From: Roseomonas sp.
Lineage (GTDB): Bacteria > Pseudomonadota > Alphaproteobacteria > Acetobacterales > Acetobacteraceae
NCBI GenBank assembly: GCA_020249435.1
Contig: JADCFQ010000004.1
Span: 21,838 to 85,837 of the forward strand
Direction: 5' to 3'
DNA: 64,000 bases
The translations under genes were made by a program, and so were the position numbers. The notes under the pieces were generated by a model. The model saw only the letters and a list, made by a program, of their open reading frames with translations, made no database searches and was not told where the DNA came from. Within the stretch, counting starts at the first letter, position 1. Every line of letters begins with the position of its first letter. Positions 25,320-34,523 of the stretch are shown here, piece by piece.

Positions 25320-26393
25320 ATGATGTTGAAAAAACTCCTGGCCGGTGTCGCAATGGCATCCGGCATCGTCTTCTCGGCTGCGGCGCAATTGCCGACACTG
25401 CCCGCCGGCGCGCCGATCCGCATCTCTGCCGTGACACAGCCGCTACCGACTCAGCCGCAATATACGCGCGTGGATATTCCGGTGCTGCGCGACGGCACGG
25501 CAGCGCGCAGCAATGGCCGCGTGCAGGTGCAGCTTTCAACCCATGCGGAACGCAATCTCGCGGGCAATGAGATTGTGCGCCTGGTGCGGTCTGGCCAAGT
25601 GGAAATCGGCGCTGGTACGCTGACCACACTTTCGGGTGACGTGCCCATTCTGGATGGTATCGACCTTGCCGGTCTGGCGCCTGACATCAATGATGCACGG
25701 CGCATTGCCGAAGCAGTCTTGCCTGTTGCGAACCGCGATTTGGAACGCTTCGGTGCGCGGCTTGTCGCCATGTATCCCTTCCCGGCGCAAGTGGTCTTTT
25801 GCCGTGCTGCCTTCACGAGCCTGAATGATTTGCGCGGCCGGCGCATCCGTACCTTCGGCAATTCGCTGGTGGATTTCTTCACAGCGCTTGGCGCGCAGCC
25901 CGTCAGCATCGGCTTCCCGGAAGTTTATTCGGCGCTGGAACGTGGCGTGGTGGATTGCGCCATCACGGGTTCCGGTTCGGGTGCGGCGGCGCGCTGGCCG
26001 GAAGTTTCCACGCATATCTCTGACCTCCCGGTTTCCTGGGCGGTTGCGGGCTATCTCGTGAATTTGAATTGGTGGAACCGTCTGGAACCTGCCGTGCGCG
26101 ATTTCATGGAAGCGACCATGAAGGAAGTGAGCAATCAGCAATGGGCGCTCGGCCTTGCCGCAACGCGCGATGGCATTGATTGCAATATTGGCCGCGCTGC
26201 GGGCTGCAGCATCCACAACCTCGCCGCGCGCCCCATGACGGAAGTAAGTGCCTCGGCCGCCGATAAGGCCCAGGCGAAGGAGATTTTCCGCACCACCGTA
26301 TTGCCGGGTTGGGTGCGGCGCTGCGGTGCGCGGTGCGGTGAGGTCTATAATGACGTGATCGCGCCGATCAGCGGTGTGCGCTTCGGCGGATGA
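25320..26393 (+). CDS. TRAP transporter solute-binding protein (DctP family)
   Basis: 357 residues. GGAGG at 25310-25314 precedes the ATG at 25320. A Sec signal (MMLKKLLAGVAMASGIVFSAAAQ read as MMLKKLLAGVAMA and SGIVFSAAAQ) precedes the mature protein. LNDLRGRRIRTFGNSLVDFF (about 173-192) contains the ligand-binding Arg typical of DctP proteins, and SIGFPEVYSALERGVVDCA follows. It delivers a carboxylate ligand to the DctQ/DctM permease encoded directly downstream (ATGA overlap). Two Cys pairs near the C-terminus (CNIGRAAGC and CGARC) are unusual and may form disulfides. Confidence 0.92.
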   Translation: MMLKKLLAGVAMASGIVFSAAAQLPTLPAGAPIRISAVTQPLPTQPQYTRVDIPVLRDGTAARSNGRVQVQLSTHAERNLAGNEIVRLVRSGQVEIGAGTLTTLSGDVPILDGIDLAGLAPDINDARRIAEAVLPVANRDLERFGARLVAMYPFPAQVVFCRAAFTSLNDLRGRRIRTFGNSLVDFFTALGAQPVSIGFPEVYSALERGVVDCAITGSGSGAAARWPEVSTHISDLPVSWAVAGYLVNLNWWNRLEPAVRDFMEATMKEVSNQQWALGLAATRDGIDCNIGRAAGCSIHNLAARPMTEVSASAADKAQAKEIFRTTVLPGWVRRCGARCGEVYNDVIAPISGVRFGG

Positions 26394-27031
26394 GCAACGG
26401 CGCCAGCACGGCCCCCGCATGGCTGCATGCAGCACGGCGACTCAGGATCTGGGTCGCCGCCGTTGCTGCCGTGATGGCGCATATTGCCGGCTGGAACTAC
26501 ATTCTCTGCGCCTGTTTCATCACCTTTGATATCGTGGCGCGGAGTTTTTTTGGTTTTTCTTCCAAGGCGACGGTCGAAGTCACCGGCTATATGCTGGCCG
26601 GCGGCATTGCCTGGGCCTTGGCGCATACGCTGGCGCGGCGCGCGCATATTCGCGTAGATGTCTTCATGATGCGCCTGCCGCTTGGTCTGCGGGCCTGGCT
26701 GCATCTTTTCTCCCTTACGCTTCTTCTGGGGCTTGGGATTTTCTTCGCCTGGGCAGCGCTTGAACTGGTGGATGAAAGTGCGCTGTTTAACGCGCATGAC
26801 AATTCCGCCTTGCGCATTGAAATGATCTGGCCGCAAGGCATTTGGGCCTTCGGTATCATCAGTTTTGCCGTCATGGCACTGGTTCTGATGCTGGAAGCGA
26901 GCCTTTCGATCCTCGCCGGAGAGCCCGAGGCTTTGGATACCCTGCTTGGTTCCCGCACCTTGCAGGATGAGACTGAGGAAGCCTTGGAAGCGGTTGCCAT
27001 GGCGCATGAAGGGCCGGGGCCCAAGCCATGA
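26390..27031 (+). CDS. TRAP transporter small permease (DctQ family)
   Basis: 213 residues with about four membrane helices: AAVMAHIAGWNYILCACFIT region, then a helix containing VTGYMLAGGIAWALAHTLAR, a third around LHLFSLTLLLGLGIFFAWA and a fourth around AFGIISFAVMALVLMLEA. ARRAHIRVDV after helix two is the typical DctQ motif. The gene overlaps both the solute-binding protein and DctM genes by 4 bp. The last 40 residues are polar and longer than in many DctQ proteins. It forms the small membrane subunit of the importer. Confidence 0.92.
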   Translation: MSNGASTAPAWLHAARRLRIWVAAVAAVMAHIAGWNYILCACFITFDIVARSFFGFSSKATVEVTGYMLAGGIAWALAHTLARRAHIRVDVFMMRLPLGLRAWLHLFSLTLLLGLGIFFAWAALELVDESALFNAHDNSALRIEMIWPQGIWAFGIISFAVMALVLMLEASLSILAGEPEALDTLLGSRTLQDETEEALEAVAMAHEGPGPKP

Positions 27032-28392
27032 TCGCGATTGTCTTTCTGCTCGGTCTATTGGCTGTCACCATCTTCGCCGCAGCAAGTGGCGCGCAAGCGC
27101 TGCCGATTGCCGAGATCATGATGCTAGTCGGCATTTTCGTACTATTCTTCGGCTCCGGCGTTTATATTGCGGCTGTCCTGGGTATTCTTGGCGTTTTGAT
27201 CGGTTTCCTATTCTCTGATCGTCCCTGGTGGGCGTTTATGGGACAAACACTTTGGGCGCCGTCTTCGAATTTCGTTCTGGTTGCGGTTCCATTGTTTCTG
27301 CTGATGGGTGAAATCCTGCTGCGTGCTGGACTGTCTGACAGGCTCTATCGCGCGCTGAACGTCTGGCTGAACCGTATGCCTGGCGGTTTGCTTCATACCA
27401 ATATTGTTTCCTGCGCGGTATTTTCGGCCATCTCCGGCAGCTCGGTCGCAACCGCCGCTACCATGGGTTCGGTGGCGCTGCCCTATTTCCAGGATACGAA
27501 ATACAGCCAACGCATGGTGCTGGGCTCGCTGGCGGCGGGCGGCGCCTTGGGTAATCTGATTCCACCAGGCATTACCTTCATCATCTATGGGCTGATTACG
27601 GAAACCTCGGTCGGCGCGCTTTATATCGCGGCGGTCATTCCTTCGCTGCTCGTCACCGGGCTTTTCATTCTGGTCATTCTCGCCCATGGCCTGAAGCATC
27701 CCATGGAGAAGCCGGCCAAGCTGCCGCTAGCCATGAAACTGCGTGCATTGCTTGATCTGGTGCCGACGCTTCTCCTGATCCTGCTGGTGCTAGGGTCCAT
27801 CTATGGCGGCTTTGCCACCCCCACGGAAGCAGCGGCACTTGGTGTTGTTGGTGCTGCGATTTTTGCCGCACTTGAAGGCAAGCTGACGCTCCGCATGCTG
27901 AATGCCTCAGCCGAGGCGACGGCGCGCAATACAGCACTGCTTGGTCTGATCCTGTTCGGCGCCTATTTGCTGAATTATATCCTGACATTGATCAATGTGC
28001 CGCAGGCACTCGCCGGCATGATCTCTGGCCTGCCCATTCCGCCTTGGGCCATCATGCTCTGCATCATCGCCCTTTACGTGGCGCTTGGAACCTTCATGGA
28101 AGGTTTTTCCATGATCATCACCACAGTGCCCGTGGTATTCCCCATCGTCACCGCGCTTGGCTATGATCCGATCTGGTTCGGCGTGATTGTCACCATGCTT
28201 GTGGAAATCGCCCAAATCAGCCCGCCCGATGGCACGGTGATGTATGTGCTGCAAGGCATGCGAAAACGCCCCGGCCCGATCACGGATGTCTTTGCCGGCG
28301 TCATGCCATTCCTGGCGGTATATCTTTTGGCGGTCGCGCTTCTAATGGTATTCCCTGGCCTCGCGCTGTGGCTACCAAGTGTTATGAGCTGA
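27028..28392 (+). CDS. TRAP transporter large permease (DctM family)
   Basis: 454 residues, about twelve to fourteen helices. PLFLLMGEILLRAGLSDRLY (about 89-108), SGSSVATAATMGSVALP (about 136), GSLAAGGALGNLIPPGITFI (about 170) and GGFATPTEAAALGVVGA (about 262) are conserved DctM blocks, and PPDGTVMYVLQGM lies near the end. It is the sodium-coupled translocation subunit paired with the DctQ gene it overlaps. The hydantoinase A gene follows after 23 bp, so the imported ligand is probably processed by HyuA/HyuB. Confidence 0.95.
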   Translation: MIAIVFLLGLLAVTIFAAASGAQALPIAEIMMLVGIFVLFFGSGVYIAAVLGILGVLIGFLFSDRPWWAFMGQTLWAPSSNFVLVAVPLFLLMGEILLRAGLSDRLYRALNVWLNRMPGGLLHTNIVSCAVFSAISGSSVATAATMGSVALPYFQDTKYSQRMVLGSLAAGGALGNLIPPGITFIIYGLITETSVGALYIAAVIPSLLVTGLFILVILAHGLKHPMEKPAKLPLAMKLRALLDLVPTLLLILLVLGSIYGGFATPTEAAALGVVGAAIFAALEGKLTLRMLNASAEATARNTALLGLILFGAYLLNYILTLINVPQALAGMISGLPIPPWAIMLCIIALYVALGTFMEGFSMIITTVPVVFPIVTALGYDPIWFGVIVTMLVEIAQISPPDGTVMYVLQGMRKRPGPITDVFAGVMPFLAVYLLAVALLMVFPGLALWLPSVMS

Positions 28393-28415
28393 CCTTTTCT
28401 CAACGGACCCTGACC

Positions 28416-30485
28416 TTGAGCACTGAAACCTCCTCTCGCCCCATCCGCATCGCCGTTGATATTGGCGGCACCTTCACCGATTTGCAGATTCTTGACGCGC
28501 GGGTTGGTATCGCGCAGGCGTGGAAAACGCCGACAACACCGGAAGACCCTTCCATTGGCCTGCTGGCCGGCGTGAAGGAAGCGGCGGAGCGCTTTGATTT
28601 TGCCTTGGCCGATGTTGGGCTTTTGCTACACGGCACCACCATCGCCACCAATGCCGTACTGGAACGAAAACTCGCCCGCGGTGTGTTGCTGACGACTGCA
28701 GGTTTTGAGGATGTGTTGGAAATCAATCGCCATGTCCGGCGTGATATTTACGGCCTGGCGCAGGAGCCCTTCCCAACGCTGATCCCGCGTGACCGTCGGC
28801 TTGGCGTGACGGAACGCCTGCGAGCTGATGGATCGGCGGAAACACCGCTTGATGAGGCACAACTACCTGCGCTGCTGAAACAGATCGAAGCTTTGGGCGC
28901 GGAAACCATCGCGATTTCCCTGCTGCATGCCTATGCCAATCCCATCCATGAAAAGCGCCTTGCAGCGTTGATCCAGCAAGCGCGGCCCGACCTGCCGATT
29001 TCGCTTTCATCTGACATTTCGCCGGAAATTCGCGAATATGAGCGCTGTTCAACCACAGTGCTGAATGCGCTTCTGATGCCGGTGGTCAAAGCTTATCTGG
29101 ATAGGCTTGAAAAGCGCCTGGGCGAGGATGGGTTTTCACCCCTGGTATTCCTGGTGCAATCCAATGGTGGGGTTTGCAGTTTGCGTGTCGCGGCGGAACA
29201 GCCGGCGCGGCTTTTGCTTTCTGGCCCATCGGGCGGCGCACTTGCGGCTGGGCGCATTTCGGAGATGCTGTCACGCCCCAACCTAGTTGCCGTAGATATG
29301 GGCGGCACATCCTATGATGTTTCGGTGGTGCAATCCGGGCGTGTTTCCGTGATTACACAAGGCGAGATTGACCGCCTGCCGGTACGTCTGCCCATGGTTG
29401 AAATGCGCACCATCGGCGCGGGCGGCGGTTCGATCGGCTCGGTTGACGCCGCCGGGCGGCTCACCATGGGTCCGCGCAGTGCCGGTGCGCGTCCGGGCCC
29501 AGTTGCTTATGGGCGCGGCGGCACGGAACCTACCGTGACCGATGCCAATCTGGCACTTGGCAGGCTTGATCCCGAATTCTTCCTCGGCGGCGCGATCAAG
29601 CTCGATATGCCGGCAACGCGCAGCGCCATTGAAACCCGCATCGCTGCACCGCTGAACCTTTCGCTTGAGAAAGCCGCTGCAGGCATGCTCACCGTGACAA
29701 ACGCCAATCTTGGTGCCGCCGTACGACTTTCACTCTTTGAGAAAGGGCTTGATCCGCGAGACTTTGCGCTGCTTTCCTTCGGCGGTGCCGGCGGGCTGCA
29801 TGCAACTGAAGTCGCCGAAGAAATGGGCATCAGCGAAGTGATTTTCCCGCGTGAACCAGGCACGCTTTCCGCCTATGGCATTCTGTTTTCTGATCTGGTG
29901 CAGGATCTCGCCCGCACGCGCTTGACGCGCGCGGAACCCGCGGGCCTGCCCCAGATGCGCGAGACCATCGCCGAATTGCGCAACGCCGCCGATACACGCC
30001 TTGCCCAAGACGGTATTCCACCTGGTGAGCGCGATATCAACATCGCGGCCGATATGCGCTACCATGGCCAGGCCTTTGAACTTCTCGTGCCCTGGGGCGC
30101 GGTGCAGACACCGAATGAGATTGATTTGGCAACGCTGCTGCAACGCTTTCACGCAACACACAAGCAGCGCTTTTCCTACGCCAATCCGGATGAGGCGGTT
30201 GAAATCGTTACCTTCCGCGCCATTGCCACCGGCAAGTTGGCGAAGCCTGTAATACGCGAACCAACGCCAGCGTCACGCCCCGCCCAAAAGGCAAAGCGCC
30301 GCGCCTTTGATGGCGCGCAATGGTGTGAGGTGACCGTCTGGGACCGTGAAGCCCTAGGCGCTGATGATGTCATCACAGGCCCCGCCATCATCGAAGAAGC
30401 CTTCGCCACCCATTGGATTTCCCGCGCCTGGCAAGCAAAGCTCGCAGCCGGCGGCGCCTTGATCGCAAGGAGGATCACACAATGA
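28416..30485 (+). CDS. hyuA: hydantoinase/oxoprolinase family protein, subunit A
   Basis: 689 residues from a TTG start at 28416; a GTG at 28368 would overlap dctM, and no ATG lies between. RIAVDIGGTFTDLQ (about 12-25) is the ATP-binding start, LHGTTIATNAVLERK follows, and VDMGGTSYDVSVVQSG (about 294) and RTIGAGGGSIG (about 332) complete the HyuA core. Members hydrolyse 5-oxoproline, N-methylhydantoin or acetone-type substrates in an ATP-dependent heteromer with HyuB. The stop overlaps hyuB (ATGA). The name states the family; the true substrate may differ. Confidence 0.92.
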   Translation: MSTETSSRPIRIAVDIGGTFTDLQILDARVGIAQAWKTPTTPEDPSIGLLAGVKEAAERFDFALADVGLLLHGTTIATNAVLERKLARGVLLTTAGFEDVLEINRHVRRDIYGLAQEPFPTLIPRDRRLGVTERLRADGSAETPLDEAQLPALLKQIEALGAETIAISLLHAYANPIHEKRLAALIQQARPDLPISLSSDISPEIREYERCSTTVLNALLMPVVKAYLDRLEKRLGEDGFSPLVFLVQSNGGVCSLRVAAEQPARLLLSGPSGGALAAGRISEMLSRPNLVAVDMGGTSYDVSVVQSGRVSVITQGEIDRLPVRLPMVEMRTIGAGGGSIGSVDAAGRLTMGPRSAGARPGPVAYGRGGTEPTVTDANLALGRLDPEFFLGGAIKLDMPATRSAIETRIAAPLNLSLEKAAAGMLTVTNANLGAAVRLSLFEKGLDPRDFALLSFGGAGGLHATEVAEEMGISEVIFPREPGTLSAYGILFSDLVQDLARTRLTRAEPAGLPQMRETIAELRNAADTRLAQDGIPPGERDINIAADMRYHGQAFELLVPWGAVQTPNEIDLATLLQRFHATHKQRFSYANPDEAVEIVTFRAIATGKLAKPVIREPTPASRPAQKAKRRAFDGAQWCEVTVWDREALGADDVITGPAIIEEAFATHWISRAWQAKLAAGGALIARRITQ

Positions 30486-32113
30486 GCCTCGGCCCCATCG
30501 AAATTGAAGTGATCCGCAACGCGCTGACCGCCGCGGCGGCGGAGATGGATATCACCATCTGGCGCACCAGCCGCAGCACGACCGTGCGCGAATTGCTGGA
30601 TTACTCAACTGCAGTCTTCGACGCTGAAGGCAATAATGTCGCGCAATCTGCGCGCATTCCGCAGCATTTGAATTCCATGGGTGCTGCTTTGCGTACGCTG
30701 CTCGATCGCTTTGTGGATGCGAATGACTGGCGGGAAGGCGATGTGGTTGCGACCAATGATCCCTATTGCGGTGCGCAACATTTGAACGACATTCTTGTCT
30801 TCAAGCCGGTGCTTCACGAAGGGCTACGCGTGGCTTATGTGGGCGCGCTCTGCCATCATATTGACATGGGCGGCATGGCGCCTGGTTCCTATGCCGCCAC
30901 GGCGACTGAGGTGTTTCAGGAAGGGCTGCGCATCCCGCCACTTAAGCTGATTGAAGGTGGCGTGTTGAACAAATCCGTTCACGCCATGATCGGGCAGAAT
31001 GTGCGTAAACCCGCGCTGATGCTGGGTGATTTGCAAAGCCAATTGGCGAGCCTTGAAGTTGGTGCCGCTTCCATCCGCCGTATCGCGACGCGTTACGGCG
31101 CCAAAACACTGATCGAAGCCACCAGCCGCATCCTGGATCAGAGTGAAGCCGCGATGCGCGCCGCCATCAGCGCCATGCCTGATGGCACCTATAGTTTTGA
31201 GGATTTCCTGGATGATGATGGTGTCTCTGGTGAGCCTGTGCGCCTCCATGCATCGCTCACCATCAAGGGTGATGAGATTGAAGTTGATCTGACCGCCTGC
31301 GCTGATCAGCAGCGCGGCCCCATCAATTGCACGCCGGCGATGTCGAATTGTGCTGTCTATTACAGCATTATTGCCGCGACAGATGGAGCGATGCCGGCCA
31401 ATGCGGGTTGCTATCGCCCGATCCGTATTCGCCACCGCGAAGGCAGCGTCACTTCCTGCCGCGCGCCGGCTTCCGTTGCGCATCGTGTGGCAGTTTGCCA
31501 TCGGCTGGCCAATGTCATGTTCGGCTGCTTGCATCAGGCGCTGCCGGATCGCATGCCGGCGGCCTATTATGGCGGTTCCTATGTGGCGACCTTCCAAACC
31601 GAAGCCGCGCATGGCGGGCGCGAGGTTCTGGTGGAGATCGAAATCGGCGGCACAGGCGCCAGCCCCGCCAAGGATGGTGTGAATGCCTGGTCCTTTGGCA
31701 TGCACAACAATAGCAATATCCCGATTGAAATGATCGAAAGCCAAATGCCGCTCACGATCACGCATTACGGCTTGAAGCCTGATTCTGGCGGAGATGGGCA
31801 ATATCGCGGCGGGCTTGGGCTTATCCGCGAATGGCGCGTGGATAGTCCGGCCGGGATTTTCACCGCGAATATGGATCGCTTCCGTCTCCCGCCCTATGGC
31901 CTTGCCGGAGGCAAACCCGCAAGCCTTGGGCGCTTGTTGCGCATTCGTGACGGGCAGGAAACCCCCATCGCGCCCAAAAGCGATGCAGTGCGTCTGCTGA
32001 AGGGCGATATTGTGCGGCTGGAAACTTCCGGCGGCGGCGGCTTTGGTGATCCCATGAGGCGTTCAGCAGAACAGCACAAGACTGATCGCGCGCTTGGCTA
32101 TGTGACGGGCTGA
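30482..32113 (+). CDS. hyuB: hydantoinase B/oxoprolinase family protein, subunit B
   Basis: 543 residues starting with ATG inside the hyuA stop. LGPIEIEVIRNALTAAAAEM is the standard HyuB start. GDVVATNDPYCGAQHLNDI (about 83-101) contains the conserved NDPY.G..H block, YVGALCHHIDMGGMAPGS (about 119) follows, and GGDGQYRGGLG (about 438) and SGGGGFGDP near the end are family glycine loops. It forms the catalytic heteromer with HyuA. Downstream, 54 bp later, starts an Old Yellow Enzyme gene that may share the pathway. Confidence 0.94.
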   Translation: MSLGPIEIEVIRNALTAAAAEMDITIWRTSRSTTVRELLDYSTAVFDAEGNNVAQSARIPQHLNSMGAALRTLLDRFVDANDWREGDVVATNDPYCGAQHLNDILVFKPVLHEGLRVAYVGALCHHIDMGGMAPGSYAATATEVFQEGLRIPPLKLIEGGVLNKSVHAMIGQNVRKPALMLGDLQSQLASLEVGAASIRRIATRYGAKTLIEATSRILDQSEAAMRAAISAMPDGTYSFEDFLDDDGVSGEPVRLHASLTIKGDEIEVDLTACADQQRGPINCTPAMSNCAVYYSIIAATDGAMPANAGCYRPIRIRHREGSVTSCRAPASVAHRVAVCHRLANVMFGCLHQALPDRMPAAYYGGSYVATFQTEAAHGGREVLVEIEIGGTGASPAKDGVNAWSFGMHNNSNIPIEMIESQMPLTITHYGLKPDSGGDGQYRGGLGLIREWRVDSPAGIFTANMDRFRLPPYGLAGGKPASLGRLLRIRDGQETPIAPKSDAVRLLKGDIVRLETSGGGGFGDPMRRSAEQHKTDRALGYVTG

Positions 32114-32167
32114 ACCCCTTACCAGCGCAATCATCCTGGCCTAGGCTCGGCCACGGAGGATTGCACC

Positions 32168-33325
32168 ATGACCCTGCCCCTGCTCTTCACGCCTTGGACC
32201 AAGCGCGGCGTTACGCTGAAAAATCGCGTGGTGGTCGCGCCGATGCATCAATATGCGGCGGACCATGGCTTCATCACCGATTGGCATTTGATGAATGCTG
32301 GGCGTTTTGCCGCGGGTGGTGCCGGCATGGTGATGGTGGAAAGCACCAAGGTAGAACGGCGCGGCTGCGGCACGCTTGGCGATACCGGGCTTTGGGATGA
32401 TGCTTTCATCCCGGGCATGAAACGTGTGGCGGATTTGATTCGTGCCAATGGTTCAGTGCCAGCAATCCAGATTGGCCATTCCGGCCGCAAGGCACGGCGT
32501 TTTCGTCCCTGGGAAGGTGGCGCGCCACTTCTGCAAAGCCCTGCGATCACGGATTGGGAAGCTTGGGAACTTGTGGCACCGAGTGCCGAGATCGGCGATG
32601 CGGGTGACCCCATGCCGCGTGCGCTCACGCGCGATGAAATTCCAAAGCTGGTGCAGCATTGGGCGGATGCCGCGCGGCGCGCCGATGCTGCGGGTTTTGA
32701 TGTGCTCGAAATCCACGCGGCGCATGGGTATCTGATCCATCAATTCCTCTCGCCTTCCGCCAATCGGCGCAATGATGATTATGGCGGTTCGGAGCGTAAC
32801 CGCATGCGCTTTGCGCTTGAAGTCGTGGAGGCAGTGCGCGCGGTATGGCCCACGCATAAGCCACTCTTCATGCGTTTCTCGGTCGAAGATGATGCCGGCT
32901 GGGATGTGGAACAAAGCATTCGCCTCGCCGCGCTTGTCGGCGCTGCTGGTGTTGATGTGGTGGATTGTTCATCGGGTGGCATCACGGGCGGTCCGCCCAA
33001 GGCCGCGCGGCCTGGCTATGGCTATCAGGTGCCTTATGCGCGGCGGTTGCGGCACGAGGCCCCCATCGCCACCATGGCGGTCGGTCTGATTGTGCATGCC
33101 GATCAGGCCGAGGCAATTCTGCAAGCCGGCGATGCTGATCTTGTCGCGATTGGGCGAGAGATTCTCTACAACCCAAATTGGCCAACCGATGCCGCACGCA
33201 AGCTTGGCGTGGATGGGGCTTTTGATGCCATGCCACAGGCGCAGAGCTATTGGCTCGAAAAACGTGCGAAATCGGTGAAGGATATGGAGCCTTCAACCTA
33301 TCGGCGGGGCCTGCATCAGGCGTGA
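32168..33325 (+). CDS. NADH:flavin oxidoreductase (Old Yellow Enzyme, YqjM/XenA-like), copy 1
   Basis: 385 residues, a TIM-barrel FMN enzyme. KNRVVVAPMHQYAADHG (about 18-34), IQIGHSGRK (about 100), EIHAAHGYLIHQFLSPSAN (about 180, with the His pair that binds the substrate oxygen), and VDVVDCSSGGITG (about 261) give the YqjM/XenA branch. At residue 27 it has His where YqjM/XenA proteins, and the paralogue at 36076, have the redox-tuning Cys. It reduces activated C=C bonds. The ATG follows the GGAGGA at 32156-32161. Confidence 0.93.
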   Translation: MTLPLLFTPWTKRGVTLKNRVVVAPMHQYAADHGFITDWHLMNAGRFAAGGAGMVMVESTKVERRGCGTLGDTGLWDDAFIPGMKRVADLIRANGSVPAIQIGHSGRKARRFRPWEGGAPLLQSPAITDWEAWELVAPSAEIGDAGDPMPRALTRDEIPKLVQHWADAARRADAAGFDVLEIHAAHGYLIHQFLSPSANRRNDDYGGSERNRMRFALEVVEAVRAVWPTHKPLFMRFSVEDDAGWDVEQSIRLAALVGAAGVDVVDCSSGGITGGPPKAARPGYGYQVPYARRLRHEAPIATMAVGLIVHADQAEAILQAGDADLVAIGREILYNPNWPTDAARKLGVDGAFDAMPQAQSYWLEKRAKSVKDMEPSTYRRGLHQA

Positions 33326-33338
33326 TCGGGACCGCGGC

Positions 33339-34523
33339 ATGAGTAGCGCTCACGGCCTCACGCTCGCGCTTTTTCTATTGGCGGGTTCGCAAACCTTGGC
33401 GACCATGGCGGTTTATGCGCTGCCCGTGTTGGTCGCCTATGCCGCGCCGGATTTTGGGGTGGCGCGCGCAAACATCGGCTATCAGGTGGGCCTGGTTTAT
33501 CTCTGCGCGGTTTTCGCTTCCGCTTATGGGCCACGCTGGCTCGCGATATGGGGGCCGGCGCGTACCACACAAATCGCACTTCTTGCAGCGGCGATTGGCG
33601 TTGCCACGCTGAGTTTTGCTGAGCTTGCCGTTGCGGTACCAGCCACGATTTTGATCGGGCTGGCCTATGGGCTGACCAACCCGGCTGCGTCGCAATTGCT
33701 TGGCAAGCTTGCGCCGCCATCACGCCGCAATATGGTTTTCGGCCTGAAGCAAATGGGTGTGCCTTTTGGCGTTGCATTGGCAGGCTTGATGCTGCCTGGC
33801 ACGGCAGAGATCCTGGGCTGGCGTAACGCCATGCTGATTGCGGCGGCGATGTTGCTGATGATGGTGATTGGGCTGCAATTGAAGCGCGCGGATTGGGATC
33901 AGGATCGCGGCGCGGCTGCTGTGCAGGCAGGGCCATTGCTGCTGTTGAAATCGCCCGCGCTTGGCGTGATTGGTCTTGCGGCTGCCTGTTATGCCTTGGT
34001 GCAGATCGGCCTTGGGGCGCATATGGTTGCGATGCTGATTGGCGATTATGGCTGGGATTCCGTTTCAGCTGGCGCGCTCGTGGGGCTCTGTCAGGTCGTT
34101 GGCGGGCTTTCGCGCATTGGCTGGGCTTTGGTGGCGGATACACGCGTGGGCGGTCAGCGTGCGCTGATGCTGATTGGTGCTCTATCCGGAATTTTTCTGA
34201 TGATGTTGCCTTTGGTTGGCGGTACGCAGACGCTGTTGCTGGTACTGCTGTTTGTCGCGATCGGCGCCAGCACCGCCGGCTGGAATGGCGTCTTGGTCGC
34301 AGAAAGTGTGCGCCTTGCACCGCCAGGTGCGGCGGGCGCTGCATCCGGTGCGGTGATTTCGCTGAGCTTCGCTGGCGCCGTGCTCGGCCCGCCATTGATC
34401 GCCGTGCTCGGCCAGGAATTGCACGGCTATCGCTACGCTTTCGCGATATTGGCAATGCTGCCGCTTGCCGGCGCAGCGCTGTGCTGGTTCGGGCGCCATG
34501 CGCGCAGGGGAGATTTCACATGA
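33339..34523 (+). CDS. MFS transporter
   Basis: 394 residues with twelve predicted helices. The loop after helix two (GPRWLAIWGPARTTQ) and the GLTNPAASQLLGKLAPPSRR motif in helix four to five, followed by FGLKQMGVPFGVALAG, place it in the major facilitator superfamily of small-molecule carriers. No signal peptide. It starts 13 bp after the Old Yellow Enzyme gene and its stop overlaps the deacetylase-like gene (ATGA), so it belongs to the same transcript. The substrate is unknown, presumably a pathway metabolite. Confidence 0.92.
   Translation: MSSAHGLTLALFLLAGSQTLATMAVYALPVLVAYAAPDFGVARANIGYQVGLVYLCAVFASAYGPRWLAIWGPARTTQIALLAAAIGVATLSFAELAVAVPATILIGLAYGLTNPAASQLLGKLAPPSRRNMVFGLKQMGVPFGVALAGLMLPGTAEILGWRNAMLIAAAMLLMMVIGLQLKRADWDQDRGAAAVQAGPLLLLKSPALGVIGLAAACYALVQIGLGAHMVAMLIGDYGWDSVSAGALVGLCQVVGGLSRIGWALVADTRVGGQRALMLIGALSGIFLMMLPLVGGTQTLLLVLLFVAIGASTAGWNGVLVAESVRLAPPGAAGAASGAVISLSFAGAVLGPPLIAVLGQELHGYRYAFAILAMLPLAGAALCWFGRHARRGDFT

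Noticed and set aside
28368..28415. GTG start of hyuA inside dctM
   Set aside because: It would add 16 residues not seen in HyuA proteins and overlap dctM by 25 bp. TTG at 28416 fits the family start better, although its ribosome binding site is weak.
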